Assembly (NCBI RefSeq): GCF_002138415.1
Contig: NZ_CP015612.1
Span: 2,396,001 to 2,460,000 of the forward strand
Reading direction: 5' to 3'
Origin: Stenotrophomonas maltophilia
GTDB lineage: Bacteria > Pseudomonadota > Gammaproteobacteria > Xanthomonadales > Xanthomonadaceae
DNA length: 64,000 bases
How positions within the stretch are numbered: position 1 is the stretch's first letter; each line of letters opens with the position of its first letter. A model generated the notes under the pieces. It was not told where the DNA came from. It worked only from the letters and a program-made list of their open reading frames with translations, and did no database searches. Positions 8,842 to 17,836 of this stretch are shown in pieces. Made by a program: the position numbers and the translations under genes.

Positions 8842-9617
8842 CCTCGCCAATGACATCGCCCCCGCCCTCACCTGCTCACTTTCCAAAGCCGCATTACGCA
8901 ATGAAACCCGATACCCGCATGCGCCAGGCCCCACTGGTCCTGATTGCCGAAGACGAAGGCGAGATCGCCGACATCCTCGGTGCATACCTGGCGCGTTCCG
9001 GCCTGCGCAGCGTCCGCGCAGTCGATGGCGAGGGGGCCCTGGCCAGTCATCGCCAGCTGCGCCCTGACCTTGTGCTGCTGGACGTGCAGATGCCGAAGAT
9101 TGACGGCTGGCAGGTGCTGAGCGAGCTGCGCCGGCGCGGCAACACCCCGGTAATCATGCTCACCGCACTCGACCAGGACGTGGACAAGCTCACTGGCCTG
9201 CGCGTCGGCGCTGACGACTATGTGGTCAAGCCATTCAATCCGGCCGAGATCGTCGCTCGCATCCAGGCGGTGCTGCGCCGTAGCGCGAAGCCCATTGCAG
9301 AAGAACCCAACGGGCTGATCAGGCAGGGGCCGTTCGAGATCGACCTGCGCAGCCATGAGGTCACCGTGCGCACCAATGACCACATGCATGCTTTGAGTTT
9401 CACACTCACCGAGTTCCGTCTGCTGGTGCACATGGCGCGCGCCCCGCGCATGGTGCACAGCCGGCTGGATCTGCTCCAGACCTGCCTGCCGGAAGGCGAC
9501 GCGCAGGAACGCACCGTCGACAGCCATGTCAGCAAGCTGCGCCGCAAGCTGGAGGAAGTCGGCGTGATCGGCATTCCCGCCACCATCCGCGGCGTCGGCT
9601 ACCGTTTCATGGACTGA
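8838..9617 (+). CDS. OmpR-family response regulator, AdeR-like
   Basis: A 259-residue response regulator. The receiver domain contains LIAEDEGEI, the phospho-acceptor in LVLLDVQMPKIDGW, and PVIMLTALDQDVDK followed by GADDYVVKPFNP, a run very similar to AdeR of Acinetobacter and to BaeR. The C-terminal winged helix ends VDSHVSKLRRKLE and GVGYRF, as in the OmpR/PhoB class. The start at 8838 overlaps the stop of the membrane-protein gene; an internal ATG at about 8901 would remove a low-complexity Pro-rich leader and may be the true start. The kinase gene follows with no gap. The likely targets are the neighbouring efflux genes, by analogy with AdeRS; not shown here. Confidence 0.85.
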   Translation: MTSPMTSPPPSPAHFPKPHYAMKPDTRMRQAPLVLIAEDEGEIADILGAYLARSGLRSVRAVDGEGALASHRQLRPDLVLLDVQMPKIDGWQVLSELRRRGNTPVIMLTALDQDVDKLTGLRVGADDYVVKPFNPAEIVARIQAVLRRSAKPIAEEPNGLIRQGPFEIDLRSHEVTVRTNDHMHALSFTLTEFRLLVHMARAPRMVHSRLDLLQTCLPEGDAQERTVDSHVSKLRRKLEEVGVIGIPATIRGVGYRFMD

Positions 9618-10697
9618 ATGATGAATCCCAAAGGCAAGAGCATCGGACGCCAGATCACGCTGTCCATCACGGTGGCCTCGCTGTGTTCGACGGTGCTTTC
9701 GATCAGCGGCTTCTACCTGTTCTATTACCTGATGGAGGTGTTCTACCCGCGCTGGTATGACGAGCCGGAAACGATCATGCCGTCCGGGCTGGAATGGCTG
9801 TGGATCGGCTTGACCGCCACCGTGGTGGTCATCTTCGCCACGCTGGTCGCCTCGCGCCTGACCCGGCGCATCATCACGCCGTTGAACTCGGTGGCCGAGA
9901 GTCTGCGCCGGGTCGCTGGCGGCGACCTGGAGGCGCGTGCGCGCGGCGGCGACACCACGATGGCCGAAGCGGCCACCCTGGTCAGCGATTTCAATTCCAT
10001 GGCAGAGCGGCTCAGCCGCATGTCGGAGAACCGGGTGTTCTGGAACGCGGCGATCGCGCACGAACTGCGCACGCCGATGACCATCCTGCGCGGCCGCCTG
10101 CAGGGCATCGCCGAAGGCGTGTTCGAGCCGGGCCCGGAGCAGTTCAACAGCATGCTCACCCAGCTGGAAGGCCTGACCCGCATCATCGAGGACCTGCGCG
10201 TCGTCAGCCTTGCCGAGAGCGGCCACCTGGATCTGCGCCTGCAGCGCAGCGATGTCAGCGTGCAGGTGGCCGCGGTGGTGGAAGCCATGTCCGAAGCACT
10301 GACCGAAAGCGGGTTCTCGGTAACGCTGGATGCGCGCCCGTCACTGGCCGACTGCGATCCGGCACGCATTCGCCAGGCGGTGCTGGCGCTGCTGGAGAAC
10401 GCGCGGCGGCATGCCATTCCGTGCCCGTTGCGGGTGGCCGTCACCTTGGCCGAAGGCCATTGCACCGTGGCCGTGGAGGACGGCGGCCCCGGCGTGCCGG
10501 ACGAGCTGCGTGACAGCATTTTCGAAGCGTTCCAGCGCACCGATGTCTCGCGTTCGCGGCAGAGCGGTGGCTCCGGGCTGGGCCTGGCGGTGGTGCGCGC
10601 GATTGCCGTGGCCCATCACGGAACGGCACTATGCCGGGCCACCGGACGGGGCGGCAGTTCGTTCGAGATCCGCTGGCCAGTGCATGCGCGTCGTTGA
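9618..10697 (+). CDS. Sensor histidine kinase, AdeS-like
   Basis: A 359-residue membrane histidine kinase. It has two transmembrane helices (about 15-38 and 60-80) with only a short periplasmic loop (EVFYPRWYDEPETIMPSG), a HAMP linker (RLTRRIITPLNSVAESLRR), the dimerisation motif AHELRTPMTILRG with phospho-accepting His about 148, and an ATPase domain with N box LLENARRHA, G1 EDGGPGVPDE and G2 GGSGLGLAVV. It starts directly after the stop of the response regulator, so the pair is one operon. The short loop suggests sensing within or at the membrane. AdeS in Acinetobacter controls an RND pump; here macAB is the nearest transporter. Confidence 0.87.
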   Translation: MMNPKGKSIGRQITLSITVASLCSTVLSISGFYLFYYLMEVFYPRWYDEPETIMPSGLEWLWIGLTATVVVIFATLVASRLTRRIITPLNSVAESLRRVAGGDLEARARGGDTTMAEAATLVSDFNSMAERLSRMSENRVFWNAAIAHELRTPMTILRGRLQGIAEGVFEPGPEQFNSMLTQLEGLTRIIEDLRVVSLAESGHLDLRLQRSDVSVQVAAVVEAMSEALTESGFSVTLDARPSLADCDPARIRQAVLALLENARRHAIPCPLRVAVTLAEGHCTVAVEDGGPGVPDELRDSIFEAFQRTDVSRSRQSGGSGLGLAVVRAIAVAHHGTALCRATGRGGSSFEIRWPVHARR

Positions 10698-10734
10698 GGA
10701 GGCGACGTTGTGGCAGACGCTGCTCTGGCAGCGG

Positions 10735-10748
10735 CCCACCTTGGTGGG
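10735..10748. repeat. Lone SMAG-like hairpin core
   Basis: CCCACCTTGGTGGG is a perfect 6-bp-arm palindrome identical in core to the SMAG element at 11828, but no GTAG terminus is attached. It lies between the AdeS-like gene and the ABC membrane-domain gene and is probably a decayed copy. Confidence 0.45.
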
Positions 10749-10897
10749 TATTCGCATCGCTGAACGGCGCCGGTTCCTCCACGCAATCTCCATCGTCCCT
10801 CCATGCCCGCTCCAAAGGGCTGCAGATACTGGGCGTGACCAGGGAGGCGGCAGGTATCCAGCCCCCTGCCCTGTCTCCACCTTGCTCAGGCATCCCC

Positions 10898-11824
10898 ATG
10901 AAACACCCCCACGATCCGGCGGCCGCCGCCGGCAGCATCGGCCAGCAGAATGCGGCTGCCACCCTGAAGGCCATCCTGCGCACCTACCCGTGGCAGCTCA
11001 CCGGCACCTTCTCGCTGGTGGCGCTGGAAAATGCGCTGCTGCTTGCGTATCCGCTGTTTGCCGGCTTCGCGGTGGACGCGATCATCCGCGGCGACATCGG
11101 CCACGCCATTTCCTACGCCGGCGTGGTGCTGCTGTTCTGGCTGGTCGGCGCCGCCCGCCGTGCGGTCGATACCCGCACCTTCACCCGAATCTATGCCGAC
11201 CTGGCGGTGAACGTGGTGCAGGCGCAGCGCAGGCTGGGCCAGGCCACCTCCACCTCGGCCGCGCGCGTTGTACTGGCCCGTGAGTTCGTCGACTTCTTCG
11301 AAAAGCACGTGCCGATCATCGCCACCGCGCTGGTATCGATGTTCGGTGCAGCAGCGATGCTGCTGGCGATCGAACCGCTGGTGGGCGCTGCAAGCCTGGT
11401 CGCACTGCTGGGTGCATTGTTGCTGCTGCCATCGTTCGCACGCCGCAACGAACAGCTGCATGGACGCCTGAACAACCGGCTGGAACATGAGATCCGCCTG
11501 GTCGACCGGGTCAGTCCCTCGGTGCTGCGTCGCCACTACACCACGCTGTCGCGTCTGCGCATCCTGCTCTCGGACCGGGAAGCTGGGGCCTTCGTGGTGG
11601 TGGGCGCGGCGGCGGCGGTGTTGTTCGCGCTGACCATCGGCCGCCTCGCCACCACCGACGGGGTGACCCCGGGCCATGTGTACGCGGTGATGACCTACCT
11701 GTGGACGTTCGTCGGCAGCCTGGACGATGCACCGTCGATGGTGGATCAGCTGGCGCGCTTGAAGGACATCGGCCGCCGCGTCAGCCCGGGCATGGAAGAT
11801 GCGGAGCGCAAGGACGACGCTTGA
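10898..11824 (+). CDS. ABC transporter transmembrane-domain protein without ATPase
   Basis: A 308-residue protein with the six-helix export-type ABC transmembrane domain only (ABC_membrane_3-like). Helices are seen about residues 38-60, 72-90, 150-172, 175-195, 240-262 and a weaker one near 275. No Walker A, signature or Walker B motif follows, and the next gene is a convergent TetR regulator, so the ATPase half is not supplied locally. The start ATG at 10898 was chosen because the frame upstream is not protein-like. Stand-alone domains of this family are known in Proteobacteria but their function is not. It follows the AdeRS-like operon after a 200-base gap that contains a decayed SMAG hairpin. 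Confidence 0.7.
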   Translation: MKHPHDPAAAAGSIGQQNAAATLKAILRTYPWQLTGTFSLVALENALLLAYPLFAGFAVDAIIRGDIGHAISYAGVVLLFWLVGAARRAVDTRTFTRIYADLAVNVVQAQRRLGQATSTSAARVVLAREFVDFFEKHVPIIATALVSMFGAAAMLLAIEPLVGAASLVALLGALLLLPSFARRNEQLHGRLNNRLEHEIRLVDRVSPSVLRRHYTTLSRLRILLSDREAGAFVVVGAAAAVLFALTIGRLATTDGVTPGHVYAVMTYLWTFVGSLDDAPSMVDQLARLKDIGRRVSPGMEDAERKDDA

Positions 11825-11827
11825 CCG

Positions 11828-11887
11828 GTAGATGCCCACCTTGGTGGGCACCGATAGATCGCGGTGCCAACCAGGATTGGCGGTTAC
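11828..11887. repeat. Inverted SMAG pair; right end supplies tetR stop codon
   Basis: GTAGATGCCCACCTTGGTGG starts at 11828, and an inverted relative (GCCAACCAGGATTGGCGG) ends in GTTAC at 11887. Read on the minus strand the right element begins GTAACCGCC, and its TAA is the stop codon of the TetR gene, which ends in AGG-TAA. Confidence 0.7.
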
Positions 11888-12498
11888 CTCGCGCCTGCCG
11901 TGCGCCCGCACATCGCCAATGCACCGATGATCAACGCCTCCATGCTGCGGTCGAACTCGGCTTCCTGTGCCTTCCGATCCAACGGGCGTCGCGTGGTATC
12001 TACCACCGCATGCCGCGAGTACACGGTGTCGGCCAAGGCCACGGCGTGATAGGCCACGGTGGACAACAGCCACGCCGCCTGCTCCAGCGGCAGGCCGTGC
12101 ACGCGACTGAATTCGGCATGGTGGCGCTGGATGCGCGCCAGCATTTCCGGTGTCTTCGCGCCGTGGCTGACCAGGAACGGTGCCAGGCCCGGATTTCCGT
12201 CCACCAGCGTCCGCAGTGAACGTTGGAACGAACGCAGATCCTCCTCGATGCTGCGCTGGCCAGCGGCATCCAGTGCCGGTGCCTGCCAACGCTCGAAGAT
12301 CACCTCGGCCACCAGTTCGCGCAGCGCCGCCAGATTCGCCACATGCTTGTACAGCGCGATGTGGCTGACCCCCAGCGCTGCTGCCACGCCCACGAAGCTC
12401 AGCCCCGGCAGCGTCATCGCGATGCCAGCGTCGGCGATACGCTCCCGGGTGATGGTGGGCGGTCGCCCACGGGCAGCGGTCTTCTTCGGTGCAGCCAT
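11884..12498 (-). CDS. TetR-family regulator of siderophore uptake operon (copy 1)
   Basis: A 204-residue TetR regulator. After a basic N-terminus (AAPKKTAARGRPPTITRERI) comes the helix-turn-helix SFVGVAAALGVSHIALYKHV and the linker NLAALRELVAEVIFERW. The remaining helical domain should bind a ligand. Start at MAAPKKT (12498). It is divergent from the SIP/TonB receptor operon. An imperfect palindrome in the intergenic region (12614-12636) recurs in front of the paralogous TetR at 19392-19991, which strongly suggests autoregulation and control of the receptor operon. The stop codon lies inside a SMAG repeat. The inducing ligand, perhaps a siderophore, is unknown. Confidence 0.85.
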   Translation of the reverse strand: MAAPKKTAARGRPPTITRERIADAGIAMTLPGLSFVGVAAALGVSHIALYKHVANLAALRELVAEVIFERWQAPALDAAGQRSIEEDLRSFQRSLRTLVDGNPGLAPFLVSHGAKTPEMLARIQRHHAEFSRVHGLPLEQAAWLLSTVAYHAVALADTVYSRHAVVDTTRRPLDRKAQEAEFDRSMEALIIGALAMCGRTAGAR

Positions 12499-12613
12499 GC
12501 TGTTGCGGTTCCTGCGCGGCGCGCTGGCAAGGCCTTCCATGGTGGTCTGCAGCAACGCAATGGTCAACGCGCTGCATTCGCTTCCAGCCAGCCTGGGTTG
12601 CGACGCGATCAAT

Positions 12614-12636
12614 TTAGTTTACTATGATGTAACTAA
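12614..12636. promoter_or_regulatory. Probable TetR operator (copy 1)
   Basis: TTAGTTTACTATGATGTAAC followed by TAA is an imperfect inverted repeat (TTAGTTTAC / GTAACTAA). It sits 32 bases before the SIP start and 116 bases before the tetR start. Nearly the same sequence with the same flanks (GAT..ATTTAG and AACTAATTCG) occurs at 20042-20063 between the paralogous tetR and TonB receptor genes. Conservation of this block between two otherwise diverged intergenic regions is the main evidence. Confidence 0.7.
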
Positions 12637-12667
12637 TTCGCATTCGCAGCCTTCTGGATCGTTGTCG

Positions 12668-13504
12668 ATGTCCGCGTCCACCCTTTCCACCACCCCGGCC
12701 GGGCCACTGCGCGGCGTAGACCACGACCATGGCCTCCAGGCGCTGTGCGTCCACGTGATTGACGTCACCCAGCCCTGTGCCAGCCTGCTTCGGCTGGTCA
12801 TACAGTTGCCGCCACAGGCTGAGCTGGCACCCTGGCAGCGCGCCAACACCGCCGTGCGCATCCAGCCCGGCGCCGTGTTCGGCGATGTGTCACGGATCTA
12901 CACCGTGCGCAGCGTCGACGCGCAGACGCGCCGTTTCACGCTGGACGTGGTGCTGCACGAGGCACCAGGGCCGATGCTGGCCTGGGTGCGTGCGCTGCAG
13001 CCCGGCGACGCCTTCGATCTCACTGGTCCGCGACCGCATCTGCAGGTGCCGCATCGTCAGGACAGCGTTGCCCTGCTGTTCGCCGACCAGAGCGCCATCC
13101 CGGCACTGTTCGCCTTGCTCCAGCAGTGGCCCAGCAGCCGTCGCGCGCAAGCCTGGATCGCTTCGGATGACCCCTTCCCGGTAGACGAACTGCCCGCCGT
13201 CGACGGCGTCTGCATACAGCGCCTGGCCACGGGCGCTACGCCGTTGCTGCAGCAGGCACGCCGTTTGCGCACGGGGGCGAACAACACTGTCTGGGCCGCA
13301 GGCGAACGCGAAGAGATGCGCACCCTGCGCCGCTACTTCCTCGAAGCATGCGGTCTGCCGCGCGCAGACGTCGCCGTGGCCGGTTACTGGAAACACGGCC
13401 AGACCACCACCGAAACCGACCAGCGCCGCCGACGCAACTACGAGCGTGTGCTGGCGCGCGGAGGCGGACTGCAGGACCTCGACGACCTCGCCGACGATAT
13501 CTGA
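12668..13504 (+). CDS. Siderophore-interacting protein (ferric-siderophore reductase, SIP/ViuB family)
   Basis: A 278-residue protein of the FAD-binding SIP/ViuB family. The N-terminal half has VHVIDVTQPCASLLRLVIQL and the IYTVRSVDAQTRRFTLDVVLH strand with GPMLAWVRALQPGD, matching the FAD-binding barrel. The C-terminal half has LFADQSAIPALFALLQQ and VWAAGEREEMRTLRRYF, the signature by which SIPs bind NAD(P)H, and YWKHGQTTTETD close to the end. The enzyme reduces Fe(III)-siderophore in the cytosol and releases Fe(II). It is the first gene of the operon under the predicted TetR operator, followed by a TonB receptor and three membrane genes. Start at the ATG 12668; a TTG two codons earlier is possible. 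Confidence 0.88.
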   Translation: MSASTLSTTPAGPLRGVDHDHGLQALCVHVIDVTQPCASLLRLVIQLPPQAELAPWQRANTAVRIQPGAVFGDVSRIYTVRSVDAQTRRFTLDVVLHEAPGPMLAWVRALQPGDAFDLTGPRPHLQVPHRQDSVALLFADQSAIPALFALLQQWPSSRRAQAWIASDDPFPVDELPAVDGVCIQRLATGATPLLQQARRLRTGANNTVWAAGEREEMRTLRRYFLEACGLPRADVAVAGYWKHGQTTTETDQRRRRNYERVLARGGGLQDLDDLADDI

Positions 13505-13699
13505 TCCACCTCGCAACATCCGCACCCAGCGCTTCGTTCCACCCAGCCACAGATCGCCCACGCACCTCGCGTGCAGCACTGCCCCAGCGGCAGCGCCGTG
13601 CCCTCTGCCAGCCATTCCACAGCCCGCGTCGTCCTGCCCGTGCAGGTCACCGACGGCGCCGTGCTGGCCGATCGCACGACCCATCACACGAGAACTGCC

Positions 13700-15877
13700 A
13701 TGTCCCTCCCCCTTCGAGCCCTGTCCCTCCCACGCCGCTCGGTGCTTTCCCGGGCCGCCCGTGCAGCGTTGCTGCCCACCCTGCTGATCGCCACCGCCGC
13801 CCACGCCGACGACGCGCCCGACGGTGCGCGCCAGCTGCCCACGGTGAACGTGCGCGCCGACAAAACCGCGCCTACCGATGCTTATGCCGGTGGCCAGGTC
13901 ACGCGCGGCAGCCGCGTCGGCCTGCTCGGCGAACTCGACTTCATGGACACGCCGTTCAATACCACTCACTACACCGCCGACTTCATCGACAACATCCAGG
14001 CGCCGGACCTGGTGCGGGTCATCGCGCTGACCGATCCCAGCGTCTACAACAGCGGCTCCAGCGGCGGCATCACCGATTACTTCAACATCCGTGGCTTCGG
14101 TGTCGCCTCGTCGGATATCGGATTCGGCGGACTGTACGGGCTGATCCCCTACTACCGCGTCACCCCCGAACTGGCCGAGAGCATCGAAGTGCTCAAGGGG
14201 CCATCGGCACTGCTCAACGGCATGCCGCCGGGCGGTTCAGTGGGTGGCGCGGTGAACCTGGTGCCCAAGCGCGCAGGTGATACACCGTTGACCCGCTTCA
14301 CGGCCAGCTACAGCAGCGACGCACAGTTCGGCGGCCATCTGGATATCGGCCGCCGCTTCGGCGCGGACAAGCAGTTCGGCGTGCGTCTCAACGCGGTGCA
14401 TCGCGATGGCGACACCGCCACAGACCACCAGCAGCACAAGACGCAGCTCGCATCGCTGGGTCTGGACTGGCGTGGTGAGCGCTCGCAGGTTTCACTGGAC
14501 CTGTTCAGCAGCCGTGACCATGTGGATGGCCTCAATCGTGGCGTTTCGCTTGCAGCCGGGCTGGCTGTGCCCCACCCGCCGAAGGCCAGCACCCTGTTCG
14601 CACCGGATTGGACCTTCAGCACCGTCAAGGACCAGGCCGCCGCACTGCGCTGGTCGTTCGACATCAATGACCACCTGCAGGCGCATGCCAGCTACGGCCA
14701 CGGCCATACCGATTTCGATTCCATCGCCAGTGCCACCACGCTGATCACCAATACCGCCGGCGATTTCCGCAACAACTTCGCCCACCAGCGCTTCATCTAC
14801 AGCAAGGACACCGCCGAAGCCGGCCTCTCGGCACGCTTCCGCACCGGCACGGTCGATCACGCGCTGGCGATCAGTGCGGCCTGGTACCAGCACGACCAGA
14901 AGTTCGGCTTCAAGCGCAATCTGCTTGCCCGCGACTGGGTGACCAACCTGTACGACCCACAGTGGGGGCCGGCCATCGATCGCAGCTTCAGTGATGCGTC
15001 GCTGCCGAAGACCGCGGAAGTGCGTACCACCAGCTTCGGCATCGCCGACACGATGTCCTTCGTCGATGATCGCGTGCAGCTGACGCTGGGCATCCGTCAC
15101 CAGACCGTGCTCAGCGACACCTTCGACGGCAGCACCGGCAAGCGCACCGCACGCTACGACGCCAGCGCCAATACCCCGGCCGGTGCACTGCTGTTCAAGG
15201 CCAGCGATCGACTGTCGCTGTATGCCAACTACATTGAAGGCCTCAGCCAGGGCAGTACCGCCCCGGCAACCGCCGCCAACGCTGGCGACGTGTTCCCACC
15301 GTTCAAGACCCGCCAGCGTGAGGTCGGTGCCAAGTTCGACTTCGGTCGCCTGGCCAGCGCATTGAGCGTGTACGAGATCGAAAAGCCCAGTTCCTATACC
15401 GACCCGGCCACCAATGTGTTCTCGTTCGGCGGCCAGCAGCGCAACCGTGGCGTTGAATGGACCGTGTTCGGCCAGGCCACCGAGCAGCTGCGAGTGCTCG
15501 GCGGCATCGGCTGGCTGCAACCGAAGCTGACCCGCACCCAGGGCGGCATCAACGAAGGGCGGCTGGCGACGGCCACACCGCAATGGCAGGGCAAGCTGGG
15601 CGTCGAATGGGACGTACCAACCCTTGCCGGCCTCACCCTCACCGGCAACGCGGTCAGTATGTCCAAGGGCTATATCAACGCCGACAACAGCCAGTGGGTG
15701 GCCGGCCGCACCGTGTTCGATCTCGGTGCCCGCTATGCGACGCAGGCGGCTGGCCATCCGCTGGTACTGCGCGCCACCGTGCAGAACCTGACCAACAAGG
15801 CGTACTGGGCGGGCAGCCTCGGCTCGGGATTGGGTACCCCACGCACCGCTCTGCTGTCGGCCACCGTCGATTTCTGA
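13700..15877 (+). CDS. TonB-dependent siderophore receptor (copy 1)
   Basis: A 725-residue outer-membrane receptor. A signal peptide (MSLPLRALSLPRR..., cut near AHA-DD, about residue 36) precedes the plug domain, with its conserved IEVLKGPSALLNGMPPGGSV and GGAVNLVPKRAG. The 22-strand barrel ends in the aromatic C-terminal strand TALLSATVDF. Its sequence is close to the receptor at 20347-22467 from the plug (SRVGLLGELDFMDTPFN) to the end, so the two are paralogues. The receptor imports an Fe-siderophore using TonB energy. It follows the SIP gene by 195 bases and leads into DUF3649, PepSY and DUF3325 genes. ATG 13700 is preferred because the frame upstream has no export signal. The ligand is not known. 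Confidence 0.9.
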   Translation: MSLPLRALSLPRRSVLSRAARAALLPTLLIATAAHADDAPDGARQLPTVNVRADKTAPTDAYAGGQVTRGSRVGLLGELDFMDTPFNTTHYTADFIDNIQAPDLVRVIALTDPSVYNSGSSGGITDYFNIRGFGVASSDIGFGGLYGLIPYYRVTPELAESIEVLKGPSALLNGMPPGGSVGGAVNLVPKRAGDTPLTRFTASYSSDAQFGGHLDIGRRFGADKQFGVRLNAVHRDGDTATDHQQHKTQLASLGLDWRGERSQVSLDLFSSRDHVDGLNRGVSLAAGLAVPHPPKASTLFAPDWTFSTVKDQAAALRWSFDINDHLQAHASYGHGHTDFDSIASATTLITNTAGDFRNNFAHQRFIYSKDTAEAGLSARFRTGTVDHALAISAAWYQHDQKFGFKRNLLARDWVTNLYDPQWGPAIDRSFSDASLPKTAEVRTTSFGIADTMSFVDDRVQLTLGIRHQTVLSDTFDGSTGKRTARYDASANTPAGALLFKASDRLSLYANYIEGLSQGSTAPATAANAGDVFPPFKTRQREVGAKFDFGRLASALSVYEIEKPSSYTDPATNVFSFGGQQRNRGVEWTVFGQATEQLRVLGGIGWLQPKLTRTQGGINEGRLATATPQWQGKLGVEWDVPTLAGLTLTGNAVSMSKGYINADNSQWVAGRTVFDLGARYATQAAGHPLVLRATVQNLTNKAYWAGSLGSGLGTPRTALLSATVDF

Positions 15878-15929
15878 TCCTGGTTTCAAGGGCGCCACGC
15901 CATTGCGCGTGGTGCCCTGGAGAAGTGCT

Positions 15930-16229
15930 TTGACCGTTTCCCGTACCGCTTCCGTGCTGACCTGGCTGCCCCTGGTCTCACGCATCGTCGCCGCGTTGTT
16001 CGGCGGCTATGTGCTCGCCGCGCTGTGCAGCATCGCCGCGCTGGCGCTGCCCATTGATGGCCGCCAGGCCGTGTTCACCGGCATGCTGGCCAGCTTCCTG
16101 CTGTATGCCGGCGCTGTGGTCTGGGTGTTCGCGGTGCGCTCGGCGTGGCGCGCATGGCTGGGCCTGCTCCTCGCCGCGTTGCCGCTGTGGTTGATCGCAC
16201 AGACGGTCGGCAACGGAGGTGGTGCATGA
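15930..16229 (+). CDS. DUF3649-type small iron-uptake membrane protein
   Basis: A 99-residue protein with three hydrophobic helices (LVSRIVAALFGGYVLAALC, GMLASFLLYAGAVVWVFAV, AWLGLLLAALPLWLI). This layout and its place between a TonB receptor and a PepSY protein fit the DUF3649 iron-uptake family. A TTG at 15930 is taken as the start because GGAGAAG lies seven bases before it; other TTG/GTG codons lie up to nine codons upstream. Its TGA overlaps the ATG of the PepSY gene (ATGA). The role is probably in the inner-membrane step of ferric-siderophore reduction or uptake. Confidence 0.72.
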   Translation: MTVSRTASVLTWLPLVSRIVAALFGGYVLAALCSIAALALPIDGRQAVFTGMLASFLLYAGAVVWVFAVRSAWRAWLGLLLAALPLWLIAQTVGNGGGA

Positions 16230-17836
16230 GCAAGGTCGATCGCAGCCCGAAACCACGCGGCATCCGCCAGACCATGTCCGACCTGCATATCTGGGTCGGC
16301 CTGCTCGCAGGCTGGATCCTGTACGCGATGTTCCTCACCGGCACCGCCAGCTATTTCCGCGACGAGCTCTCGCGCTACACACGTCCTGAAATCGCCACGC
16401 CCTCCACGTCACCGGAGGCGGCGATGGTCGCGCAGCGCACGGTCTCCAGCATCATTGCCGAGACACCGGAAGCCAGCCAGATCAACCTGAGCCTGCCGAG
16501 CACGCGCATGCCCTGGGTGTCGGCGATGTGGGCCAGCCCGGGGGGACGTGGCCGACATGGCTTCGATTCAGGCCTGTTCGATGCCAGCACGGGTGCGCCC
16601 CTGCAGGCGCGGGATACCGGCGGTGGCGACTTCTTCTACGCGTTCCATTTCAATCTGCACTACATGCCAGCCATGTGGGGTCGTTGGATCGTCGGCGTCT
16701 GCGCGATGTTCATGCTGGTGGCCATCGTCAGCGGCGTGATCACCCACAAGAAGATCTTCGCCGACTTCTTCACCTTCCGCTGGGGCAAGGGCCAGCGCTC
16801 GTGGCTGGATGGCCACGCGGCGCTGTCGGTGCTCGGCCTGCCCTTCCACTTCATGATCACCTGGAGCGGGCTGGTGATGCTGGCGGTGCTGTACATGCCG
16901 TGGGGCCTGGCCAAGCTGCCGGACAAGCGCCAGCAGGCCGAGGTGGTCAGCGAGATGCGTCTGTTCCTGCCACCGCAGAAGGCCGCCGGCCACCCTGCTC
17001 CGCTCACCAACATCGGTGCACTGGTGCAGCAGGCCGAGCAGCGTTGGGGAGCCGGCGCTGTAGGCAGCGTGCAGGTGCAGAATCCCGGCGACGAGAACGC
17101 ACGCGTGGCCGTGGTGCGTGCGCAGTCCAGCCGTGTTTCGACCACCCCGAACTATCTGCTGTTCGATGGCAGCGGCGGGCAACTGCTGCAGGTCAAGGAG
17201 CACTCGGGCGTCGCCGCCGATACCCAGGGCGTGCTGTATGGTCTGCACCTGGGGCGCTTTGCCGACGCCGCGCTGCGCTGGCTGTACTTCACCGTCAGCC
17301 TGGCCGGCACCGCCATGGTCGGCACCGGGCTGGTGCTATGGACGGTCAAGCGCCGCGCGCAGCTGCCCGATCCGCAACGGCCCTACTTCGGTTTCCGTCT
17401 GGTCGAGCGGCTCAACATCGCCACCGTCGCCGGCCTGTCGGTGGCGATGACCGCCTACCTGTGGGCGAACCGCCTGCTACCGACTGCCATGGACGGGCGC
17501 GCGGCGTGGGAGGTGCATGTGTTCTTCCTGGTCTGGGCGGGCATGTTCGTGCATGCCTCGCTGCGCGCACCCAAGCGAGCGTGGATCGAACAGTTCCTGC
17601 TGGCGGCGATACTGCTTGCGCTGCTGCCGGCGCTCACCGCGATGACCACGCCGCATCCGCTGTGGCGCACGTTGGCGACGGGTGATTGGGCGTTCGCAGG
17701 GACCGACCTGACCCTGCTGGCATTGGCCGCCCTGCACGCATTGCTGGCCTGGCGCACCTGGCGGCATGCGCCGAAGGTGAAGCGCGCACGGCCGTCTGCC
17801 GCGTCACGCAAGGCAGTTTCCGAGGCCAGCGCATGA
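16226..17836 (+). CDS. PepSY-associated TM helix protein (inner-membrane siderophore reductase type)
   Basis: A 536-residue inner-membrane protein of the PepSY_TM family. It begins with a short soluble tail and LHIWVGLLAGWILYAMFLTGTASYF, followed by a periplasmic stretch, then several further helices (IVGVCAMFMLVAIVSGVI, LPFHFMITWSGLVMLAVLY, LYFTVSLAGTAMVGTGLVLW and others). Conserved His residues occur in the helices (FHFNLHYMP, HKKIFADFF, LPFHFMITW), as expected for di-haem ferric-siderophore reductases of the FoxB/PiuB type. It is translationally coupled at both ends by ATGA overlaps with DUF3649 and DUF3325. It probably moves electrons across the membrane to free iron in the periplasm; that is family inference. 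Confidence 0.83.
   Translation: MSKVDRSPKPRGIRQTMSDLHIWVGLLAGWILYAMFLTGTASYFRDELSRYTRPEIATPSTSPEAAMVAQRTVSSIIAETPEASQINLSLPSTRMPWVSAMWASPGGRGRHGFDSGLFDASTGAPLQARDTGGGDFFYAFHFNLHYMPAMWGRWIVGVCAMFMLVAIVSGVITHKKIFADFFTFRWGKGQRSWLDGHAALSVLGLPFHFMITWSGLVMLAVLYMPWGLAKLPDKRQQAEVVSEMRLFLPPQKAAGHPAPLTNIGALVQQAEQRWGAGAVGSVQVQNPGDENARVAVVRAQSSRVSTTPNYLLFDGSGGQLLQVKEHSGVAADTQGVLYGLHLGRFADAALRWLYFTVSLAGTAMVGTGLVLWTVKRRAQLPDPQRPYFGFRLVERLNIATVAGLSVAMTAYLWANRLLPTAMDGRAAWEVHVFFLVWAGMFVHASLRAPKRAWIEQFLLAAILLALLPALTAMTTPHPLWRTLATGDWAFAGTDLTLLALAALHALLAWRTWRHAPKVKRARPSAASRKAVSEASA

Noticed and set aside
8868..10226. Long minus-strand open frame opposite the AdeRS-like genes
   Set aside because: The sense strand encodes a clear response regulator and kinase; the antisense frame is Gln/His-rich without motifs.
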